DNA of 64,000 nt from Streptomyces barkulensis. Its GTDB lineage: Bacteria > Actinomycetota > Actinomycetes > Streptomycetales > Streptomycetaceae. A program made the position numbers and the translations under genes. The notes beneath the pieces are model-generated. The model did no database searches. It had not been told where the DNA came from and saw only the letters and a list, made by a program, of their open reading frames with translations. This document shows positions 59,101 through 64,000 of this stretch, in pieces (the first letter of the stretch is position 1; the number at the start of each line of letters is the position of its first letter). The stretch spans positions 1 to 64,000 of the forward strand of contig NZ_PGSG01000073.1 of NCBI RefSeq assembly GCF_002843305.1. The letters run 5' to 3'.

Positions 59101-59498
59101 TCCAGCGCGGTCAGCCGGAACTGCGCGGCGTGCTCCGGCAGCAGCCGGCGCAGCGCCGCGGCGGCGGGCCCGGTGGAGAAGGGCGCCGCGGCCGCCGCCG
59201 CGCTGCCCCCGCCCACCACCGGACCCGGGCCGACCGCGGCGGCGAGGGACGCCGCCACCGTCCCGGCGCCCAGCACCGTGCGCCGGGTGAGCCCTCTGCC
59301 GCCCGCGCCCTCCACCGCCCGCGCCGCCTCGGCCGCTTCCGCCGGGAAAGGCGCCGGGACGGGCCGCGCGCTCACCGCCGGCCGCCGCACGGGTGCTGCC
59401 CGGGGGCACCGGGGCCGCCGGGGCCGTCCCCGGCGGTTGTCGGTCGTGCCGCGACGGCCGTGTCCGGCCGGTCCTGAGCCAACGGTTTCATGGGTCAC
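56181..59498 (-). CDS. Exported alpha-N-acetylglucosaminidase (GH89)
   Basis: About 1100 residues, of the family of human NAGLU. An Arg-Arg signal (GLTRRTVLGAGTVAASLAA) marks Tat-type export. The N-terminal domain is followed by the NAGLU TIM barrel with NRFALNDTNDGYTHPYADWSYWERLIDVLALHGCNQVM, GWQNNPRREL and IPNFGGRTTLGAKTHVWNER, and an all-helical C-terminal catalytic part. After about residue 720 come an NPCBM/NEW3-like beta domain and a lectin-like module (WARAGIFVRNDLS). It removes terminal alpha-GlcNAc from glycans outside the cell. The start is uncertain: GTG 59496-59498 is the first with a purine-rich stretch, but a later GTG nearer the RR motif is also plausible. Confidence 0.85.
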   Translation of the reverse strand: MTHETVGSGPAGHGRRGTTDNRRGRPRRPRCPRAAPVRRPAVSARPVPAPFPAEAAEAARAVEGAGGRGLTRRTVLGAGTVAASLAAAVGPGPVVGGGSAAAAAAPFSTGPAAAALRRLLPEHAAQFRLTALEARGGAERFRVAGAAGRVEVSGTSPAVLLTGVHWYLKEVCSAHISWAGRNLELPATLPAPGRPLERSTALPNRFALNDTNDGYTHPYADWSYWERLIDVLALHGCNQVMVIAGQEAVHHRLLKDFGYSDAEARRWLPAPSHQPWWHLQNLSGYGGPMSPELIGRRVELGRRITARLRELGMHPVLPGYYGSVPRDFAGRVAGARTVAQGTWHGFARPDWLDPRTSVFADVAAAFYRHQRELFGSASHFKMDLLHEGGSAGDVPVADAARGVERALREAHPEAVWVILGWQNNPRRELVDAVDRSRMLIVDGISERTETVHDREADWNGTPYCFGAIPNFGGRTTLGAKTHVWNERFHAWRDKPGSALAGTAYLPEAADRDPAAFDFFSELAWRDAPVDLPGWFARYAGYRYGGADPRARDAWRALHDTAYRHHARLYGFAHDSLFAARPDLAATRAGQYGPTELTYDPARFDAALDGLLEAAPALRGGDAYRHDLVDVARQALANRSRVLLPQLRTAYEDGDLGAFRELSALWLRLMTLTDELAGTHRMFLLGPWTDAARRMAASPREAAELERTARVLLTVWGERATADAGKLHDYANRDWQGLTGDFHLPRWRRLLDELDAALASGRPPARIDWYAVEEPWTRERREYPLRPSGDAYATALRVRDSLARAPYQGRLEAALEPGALEPGGRGLLTASLTNTNGLRATGPVEFALSTGSTGLRAVPLDPTTADRVPPGGRTRVRWRVTAPGRPLTAPLRELSYGLTARYGPEGGRRVRAELGGSLFLAGPLPSGLRTVSTNGAVFGRLGERYAVHGGGADLWKGTAEFGAVYRPGGLGERGSVTLRVDSQAGTGPWARAGIFVRNDLSRAGSPGFVNLSVTPANGVVLSYDSGGDGTLDSYRRITGVRAPVLLRLRRAGEEYTGELSDDGGASWRTVATVRVPGAAGRQDAGPGMTAAGGTAGTVEFSGWRTA

Positions 59499-59555
59499 CT
59501 CTCGGGAAAGCGGGTCCGGCTTCGGCTGAAGGAGGACCGGTCCGCCGCCCCGCCC

Positions 59556-59592
59556 GGTGGGGAGGGCCCGGGGCTCCCCGGCCCTCCCCACC
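59556..59592 (-). terminator. Terminator of the phospholipase gene
   Basis: Twelve-base perfect arms (59556-59567, 59581-59592) around a GC-rich inner loop, about 155 bases past the stop. Confidence 0.5.
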
Positions 59593-59747
59593 AGTGCGGG
59601 AGAGCCGCCGGCCGTACGCCTGGAGCAGCCGTACCGGGCCGCCGGCCGGCGGAAACGGGCCCCGGGTGAGGACGACACGCACGGGTGTCGGCCGCGCGGC
59701 AGTACGGCGGCCCTTCCTGGGAGCAGGGGGGCGGCGGCCAACCCTCC

Positions 59748-60827
59748 TCAGCCGCGCGGCACCACGGTGGACAGCACGGACGGCAGCCGGGTCCAGTCGG
59801 AGGTGACCACGCTCGCCCGTTCGGCCGCCAGCAGCGCCACCCGGTCGCGCGCCTGACCCTCCGTCGGAGCGGTGGCGCTGATGGCCGGGGCCACGGCGTG
59901 GGCGTCGGTCATGACCAGCAGATAGCCGTTGCGGGCGTACCAGGCGGTGTCGATGCCGCCGGAGACGTACGCCGGGGCGTCGCCGTCGAAGACCACGAAC
60001 CAGGGGCGCAGCGAGGCGTCCGCGTAGCGGGTGCGCGGATCCCCGGCCGCGGCGCGGTGCACGGCGGGGAAGGCGGTGGCCTCGCCCAGCCGGCCGGCGG
60101 CGGCGAGGCCGCGCAGATGGGCGGCGTACTCGCGGTCGGTCCACAGGGTGTCGAAGGGATTGGACTCCTCGACGGTGCCGGGGATGAGGTGGATCAGGAA
60201 CTTCCCCGCCAGCGCCTCCCTGGTGGGCCAGCCCCCGCCGCGTACGGCGTCGTCGAGGGTGGCGTGACCGGCGGCGAGGTCGCCGGGCCGGTAGAGCGCG
60301 TCGCCCAGCTCCCGGGTCACCAGGGCGTCGAACTGCGCGGGCCCGCGGCCGTGGTCGCCGGCGAAGCCGTCCTTCATCTCGATCTTGATCAGGACCGGCC
60401 GGTGCCCGGGGTTGGCCTCGTGCCAGGCCCGCATGTCGGCCAGGCAGCCGGCCAGGCTCTGGTTGCGGGGCCTGGAGCGCAGCTCGGCGGGGGAGGAGGC
60501 GTTCTCGCAGTTGTTGTCGTTGACCAGCGGGCCGTCGTGGGCCACGCGCCAGCCGCCCGAGTACTTGGCCCACACGTCCAGCTCCAGCAGCGAGGCGCCG
60601 GAGTCCAGAGCGTCGGCGAAGTAGGTGTACTTGTCCTTCTCGTAGGCGTTGTGCACGCCGACGGAGGTGGTGCCGGAGTACGGCAGCGCGCCGCCTTCCG
60701 CCGCTCCGGCGGGTAACGACAGGAGCGTCGTGCCCAGGGCCGCCGCCACGACCGCTCCGTACCGCCCCGGCCGGCCGGCCGCTTCCGGCCGACCCCGTGC
60801 CCGCCCGCTTCCGAAGTGCCGTCTCAT
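59748..60827 (-). CDS. Secreted phosphatidylinositol-specific phospholipase C-like protein
   Basis: A 359-residue exported protein. Signal peptide through about residue 43 (LGTTLLSLPAGAAEG). The PI-PLC X-domain fold has His59 in GVHNAY, metal/acid residues Glu82 and Asp84 in LLELDVW and His97 in WRVAHDGP, as in the calcium-dependent Streptomyces enzymes. It should cleave phosphatidylinositol or glycerophosphoinositol-type lipids outside the cell. ATG 60825-60827 is chosen because GGAAGG precedes it; the longer frame adds 30 unlikely residues. Divergent from the repeat protein. Confidence 0.85.
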   Translation of the reverse strand: MRRHFGSGRARGRPEAAGRPGRYGAVVAAALGTTLLSLPAGAAEGGALPYSGTTSVGVHNAYEKDKYTYFADALDSGASLLELDVWAKYSGGWRVAHDGPLVNDNNCENASSPAELRSRPRNQSLAGCLADMRAWHEANPGHRPVLIKIEMKDGFAGDHGRGPAQFDALVTRELGDALYRPGDLAAGHATLDDAVRGGGWPTREALAGKFLIHLIPGTVEESNPFDTLWTDREYAAHLRGLAAAGRLGEATAFPAVHRAAAGDPRTRYADASLRPWFVVFDGDAPAYVSGGIDTAWYARNGYLLVMTDAHAVAPAISATAPTEGQARDRVALLAAERASVVTSDWTRLPSVLSTVVPRG

Positions 60828-61158
60828 CCGTGTCCCTTCCTCGCCGAGGCCGATCCCGTCCGAAGGTATGCCGGTTCGCGTGACCGGGGGAGGGCGCGCG
60901 CACGGCGGGCGGGACAACGGAGGCGGAAGACCGGGCGGGGACCGTACTCCCGGCGTTCTGCGCGAGCCGCCTTTTCGCAGTCCGGACGGCTCTTGACCTC
61001 ATGTCACGCCTTCCATAGGGTCATGAACCGGCTGCCCACCGTGATCAACGCCCTGTACCGGTCCGGCGGCCGTTCGCACGGAGTGACACGCACTACGCGG
61101 CGGGCCGGGCGTGCCCACCGCTTTCCGCAGTGTTCCCGATGCCCCTGGGGGGTTCCCG
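60828..61158. other. 331-base divergent intergenic region
   Basis: Holds a consensus sigma-70 type promoter for the repeat protein (60993-61021) and, on the other strand, the phospholipase start region. No gene. The mRNA leader of the repeat protein would be about 130 bases, longer than usual here. Confidence 0.55.
60993..61021 (+). promoter_or_regulatory. Promoter of the repeat-protein gene
   Basis: TTGACC (60993-60998) and TAGGGT (61016-61021) with an exact 17-base spacer. Confidence 0.7.
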
Positions 61159-61740
61159 ATGTTCAGACGCATCACCGCTGTCCTGGCGACGTTACTGATG
61201 GCGGCCGCAGGCCTCGTCCTCACCGGCTCCTCCGCCCACGCCTCGACCACGACGATCTGCAAGTCCTCGCCGATCCCGTCGGGGTATGTGGTCGTGGGTG
61301 AGGGCAGCAGCACGTCCTGCCCCTACTCCTTCCCGAACACCTGGACGATCCGCATGCCGTACACGTCGGGCACCACGACGATGTGCAAGGTCTCGTCGGT
61401 CCCGTCGGGGTATGTGGTCGTGGGTGAGGGCAGCAGCACGTCCTGCCCCTACTCCTTCCCGAACACCTGGACGATCCGCAAGCCGTACACGTCGGGCACC
61501 ACGACGATGTGCAAGGTCTCGTCGGTCCCGTCGGGGTATGTGGTCGTGGGCGAGGGCAGCAGCACGTCCTGCCCCTACTCCTTCCCGAACACCTGGACGA
61601 TCCGCAAGCCGTACACGTCGGGCACCACGACGATCTGCTCCGTCTCCCCCGTCCCGTCGGGGTATGTGGTCGTGGGCCAGGGCAGCAGCACGTCCTGCCC
61701 CGGCTCCTTCCCCAACACCAAGACGATCCGGGCCCTCTGA
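61159..61740 (+). CDS. Secreted protein built of four 42-residue Cys-pair repeats
   Basis: A 193-residue protein. A signal peptide (MFRRITAVLATLLMAAAGLVLTG through SAHA) is followed by four units, each holding two Cys (TTTxC and SSTSC) and the pattern PSGYVVVGxGSSTSC..SFPNT.TIR. Units 2 and 3 are nearly identical in protein and DNA; unit 1 and the shortened unit 4 differ slightly. No domain is recognised. The regular Cys pairs suggest one disulfide per unit and an elongated surface or spore-coat-like protein. The ATG is chosen by the signal peptide and GGGGGG before it. Strong consensus promoter upstream. Confidence 0.85.
   Translation: MFRRITAVLATLLMAAAGLVLTGSSAHASTTTICKSSPIPSGYVVVGEGSSTSCPYSFPNTWTIRMPYTSGTTTMCKVSSVPSGYVVVGEGSSTSCPYSFPNTWTIRKPYTSGTTTMCKVSSVPSGYVVVGEGSSTSCPYSFPNTWTIRKPYTSGTTTICSVSPVPSGYVVVGQGSSTSCPGSFPNTKTIRAL
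61246..61740 (+). repeat. Four 126-base tandem repeats in the secreted protein gene
   Basis: Units start at 61246, 61372, 61498 and 61624. The last is 117 bases including the stop. The two central units are almost identical, so array length is likely to vary between strains. Confidence 0.92.
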
Positions 61741-61746
61741 ACGCAC

Positions 61747-61779
61747 CCCTCCCGGGGCGGTGTGCCCGCCCCGGGAGGG
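61747..61779. terminator. Bidirectional terminator
   Basis: Perfect 14-base arms (61747-61760, 61766-61779) with a five-base loop between the convergent repeat-protein and PhoX-like genes. Confidence 0.7.
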
Positions 61780-61801
61780 CAGTAGTGCGGGACGGGCGCC
61801 G

Positions 61802-62947
61802 TCAGCGCCGGAAGGGGCCGGACACCTCGAACGTCATGCCGCCCAGCCCGGCCGGATCGCCCAGGGTGCCGCGCTGGGAGGAGAAGTACAGCCGGGAGCC
61901 GTCCGGGGAGAAGGCCGGACCGGTGATCTCGGAGTCGCCGTGGCCGTCGAGCCGGATCACCGGGGCCACCGCGCCCTCGGGCGTGATGACGTTGATCTCC
62001 ATGTTGCCGCCGTCCTCCGCCACGTACAGGTCGCCGCCGGGGGTGCCGGTGATGTTGTCGACCCCGTCCAGCGGGGAGTCCGCGTCGTAGACCACCGACA
62101 ACTCGTTCCGCCCGGCGTCGTAGGCCCACACCCGGTTGTCGCCCTTGGTGGTGAACCAGCAGGTGCCGCCCGCGTAGTGGCAGCCCTCGCCGCCGTCGAA
62201 GTGGCGGGCGGAATCCACCTGGTGGCGCGTCTGCCTCCCGAACAGCGGCGCCGACGGGTCGGGGACCTCGCGCCACTCCACACCGCCGCCGGCCGACTCG
62301 CACAGCACGTCCAGCCGGCCGCGCGACAGGTCGCCCCAGACCTCGGGGGTGTAGCGGTAGAAGCAGCCGTCCGACTCGTCCTCGGTCAGGTAGACCACCC
62401 GCCGGTCCGGGTCGCAGGCCGCCGCCTCGTGCTTGAAGCGGCCCATCGCCTTGTGCGCGACCGCCTCGCGCCGCCCGTAGGGGTCGGTCTCGAAGACCCG
62501 GCCGCGCCAGGTCTCCTCGCACGACAGCCAGGTCCGCCAGGGTGTCGCCCCGCCCGCGCAGTTGAGGCTGGTGCCCTCCAGGACGCGGTAGGCCCGGTCG
62601 ACCGAGCCGTCGGCGCGGAAGCGGATCGCCGAGGCGCCGCCCACCAGGGGGACCTCGGAGTTGGAGACGTAGACCCATCCGTCGCCGTCCGGGTAGCAGG
62701 CGCCGCCGTCGGGCGCCGGGTGCCACAGGATCCCGCCGACCGGCAGGCTGGAGCGGGCCACGATCCGGCTGCGGAACCCCTCCGGCAGCGCCACCCCGTT
62801 GGCGTCGGGCGCCCGCAGCGGTCCGTACGGGCCGGCCGCCGCGGCGGACGTGCCGGCCGCGGTGGCGGCGCCCTGCCACAGGGCGCCGGAGAAGGCGACG
62901 GCCCCCGCGCCGGCGGAGGCGGTCCTCAGGAAGGTGCGTCGCTGCAT
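61802..62947 (-). CDS. Tat-exported PhoX/DUF839-family protein
   Basis: A 381-residue protein with a twin-arginine signal (RRTFLRTASAGAGAVAF). The rest is the beta-propeller-like DUF839 fold of PhoX alkaline phosphatases: WVYVSNSEVPL, LSCEETWRGRVFETDPYGR, VYLTEDESDGCFYRYTP, and DNITGTPGGDLYVAEDGGN. PhoX enzymes bind Ca and Fe and hydrolyse phosphate esters; this shorter form may instead be a related propeller protein, since not all metal ligands can be placed. ATG start. Likely supplies phosphate together with the neighbouring exported phosphodiesterases, but no PhoP box was recognised. Confidence 0.82.
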   Translation of the reverse strand: MQRRTFLRTASAGAGAVAFSGALWQGAATAAGTSAAAAGPYGPLRAPDANGVALPEGFRSRIVARSSLPVGGILWHPAPDGGACYPDGDGWVYVSNSEVPLVGGASAIRFRADGSVDRAYRVLEGTSLNCAGGATPWRTWLSCEETWRGRVFETDPYGRREAVAHKAMGRFKHEAAACDPDRRVVYLTEDESDGCFYRYTPEVWGDLSRGRLDVLCESAGGGVEWREVPDPSAPLFGRQTRHQVDSARHFDGGEGCHYAGGTCWFTTKGDNRVWAYDAGRNELSVVYDADSPLDGVDNITGTPGGDLYVAEDGGNMEINVITPEGAVAPVIRLDGHGDSEITGPAFSPDGSRLYFSSQRGTLGDPAGLGGMTFEVSGPFRR

Positions 62948-63139
62948 GCGGACTCCAGGCGTGTGAGGGAACGTGTCAGGAGCGTGTACACGTCACCATC
63001 GCGCGTCGTCGGCGCCGGGCGAAGGGAGCCGGGGGAGAAGATCCGGTGAACAGCCGTTCACACCGGCGCGGCCCCCGGGCGGCTCCACCGTTCCGCCGTC
63101 CGGGGACCGCCCGGACCGCGCTCGGGGCGCGGCCCGGTG

Positions 63140-64000
63140 TCAGCCGAGGCGGCCCCGCGTCCGCATGGCCGCGCGCTGGGCGGCGGCCTGGGCCGGGCCC
63201 GTGACGTAGTGGGCCACGGGGCGGGCGGCGGCCAGGGCCGCGCGGGCCGCGTTGGAGCCGCAGGCGCCGTGGACGCCGCCGCCCGGATGGGCGGAGGCGG
63301 AGGCCAGGTAGAGACCGCGCACCGGGGTGGCGGGACGGCCGGTACCGGGCACGGGCCGGAAGAGGAGCTGCTGGTGGACGGCCGCGGTGCCGCCGTTCAG
63401 CGCCCCGCCGACCAGGCTCTCGTCGCGCGCCTGGAGGTCCGGCGGGGCCATGACGCGGCGCTCCTTGACCAGTTCGCGGAAGCCCGGGGCGCGGCGCTCC
63501 ACCTCCTCCTCCACCCGGTCGGCCATGGCCTCCCGCTCGCCCGGCCCCCAGCGGCCCGTGATGCCGTCGCCGCCCGCGTCGCCGCGCACCCGCTGGGGCA
63601 GGTGGGTGTAGGCCCAGGCCGACTCGGTGCCCCTGGGGGAGCGGCTGGGGTCGGCGGTGGTCATCTGGCCCAGCAGGCAGAACGGCCGGTCCGGCACCAG
63701 ACCGGTGGCCAGCTGGGCGCTGTGGCGGGTGAGATGGTCCATGCCGTCGGCCAGATGGACGGTGCCCGCGCCGGCGGCCCCGGGGGAGGACCAGGGGATG
63801 GGCCCCGACAGCGCCCAGTCCACCTTGAACGTCGAGGTGTCCCACTGGAAGCGGCGGATGTCGTCCTGGAGCCGCAGGGGCAGGTGCTCCCAGTCGACCA
63901 GCCCGCCGTACAGCGCCGGGGCGGGGACGTCGGCCAGGACCGCCCGCCGCGCCCGTACGGCGTCCCCGCCGGCGGTCCGCACGCCGAGCGCGCGCCCGCC
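63140..64000 (-). CDS. FAD-dependent oxidoreductase of the phytoene-desaturase/PYROXD2 group, 3' part
   Basis: The frame runs off the right edge, so only the last 287 codons are seen. The C-terminal half of an NAD(P)/FAD amine-oxidase-fold protein is clear: the substrate-domain segment WDTSTFKVDWALSGPIPWSSP, FCLLGQMTTADPSRSPRGTESAWAYTHLPQ, and the closing FAD motif RGLYLASASAHPGGGVHGACGSNAARAAL. This best fits the PYROXD2-like branch rather than carotenoid CrtI proper. The N-terminal dinucleotide-binding motif lies beyond the window. No carotenoid genes are visible nearby. Confidence 0.85.
   Translation of the reverse strand, partial: GGRALGVRTAGGDAVRARRAVLADVPAPALYGGLVDWEHLPLRLQDDIRRFQWDTSTFKVDWALSGPIPWSSPGAAGAGTVHLADGMDHLTRHSAQLATGLVPDRPFCLLGQMTTADPSRSPRGTESAWAYTHLPQRVRGDAGGDGITGRWGPGEREAMADRVEEEVERRAPGFRELVKERRVMAPPDLQARDESLVGGALNGGTAAVHQQLLFRPVPGTGRPATPVRGLYLASASAHPGGGVHGACGSNAARAALAAARPVAHYVTGPAQAAAQRAAMRTRGRLG

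Overview
The window is chromosomal DNA of a high-GC actinomycete, almost certainly a Streptomyces or close relative. The evidence is the very high GC content, frequent GTG and TTG starts, leaderless genes whose -10 box lies just upstream of the start codon, twin-arginine and lipobox signals, and a gene order (pullulanase, aglA, malGFE, malR, glnE, a GlnA2-type synthetase, nadE, panB, map, heme oxygenase) that resembles, from memory, the SCO2226-SCO2260 region of S. coelicolor. No rRNA, tRNA or CRISPR array was seen.

Region 1 (1-9.9 kb) is accessory. An IS5-family element fills the left edge and has cut off the 3' end of a BREX-2/Pgl-type PglX methyltransferase. On the same strand upstream of pglX lie a STAND NTPase with TPR repeats, its small partner gene, and a membrane NACHT NTPase. 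A Phd-like antitoxin gene with a deleted PIN toxin follows. This looks like a decaying defence island.

Region 2 (9.9-30 kb) is mostly core: an RsbW-like kinase, an Rsm22-like methyltransferase, a dimethylarginine hydrolase, a primase/polymerase-like protein, a lipoprotein, a secreted GH5 mannanase with two operator-like palindromes, heme oxygenase, methionine aminopeptidase, F420-dependent NADP reductase, a site-2 protease, Hsp20, PanB, an MFS pump with its TetR regulator, an EEP-family phosphatase/nuclease, a second MFS pump and NadE.

Region 3 (30-37.6 kb) holds Uma2 and GNAT genes, a GlnA2-type synthetase and the large GlnE, which carries an unusual Gly-rich linker.

Region 4 (37.6-54.3 kb) is a complete alpha-glucan system. 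A LacI regulator (MalR) and a second binding protein are divergent from malEFG-aglA and a second LacI gene, followed by a secreted alpha-amylase and an 1800-residue amylase-pullulanase. The secreted enzymes cut starch, the ABC importer takes up maltodextrins (its ATPase is not encoded here) and AglA finishes hydrolysis in the cytoplasm.

Region 5 (54.4-64 kb) has a DUF4253 protein, a TetR regulator, and a run of exported proteins: a GH89 alpha-N-acetylglucosaminidase, a PI-PLC-like phospholipase, a small protein made of four 42-residue repeats, and a PhoX/DUF839 protein. The 3' part of an FAD-dependent oxidoreductase gene reaches the right edge.

The most unusual signal is a family of four dispersed, highly conserved non-coding elements (cores at 18779-18882, 19816-19920, 28032-28160 and 36503-36606). 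Each combines a G-quadruplex motif with a long bulged hairpin that shows compensatory base changes between copies. Three of the four lie just past the end of a gene on the strand whose RNA folds best.
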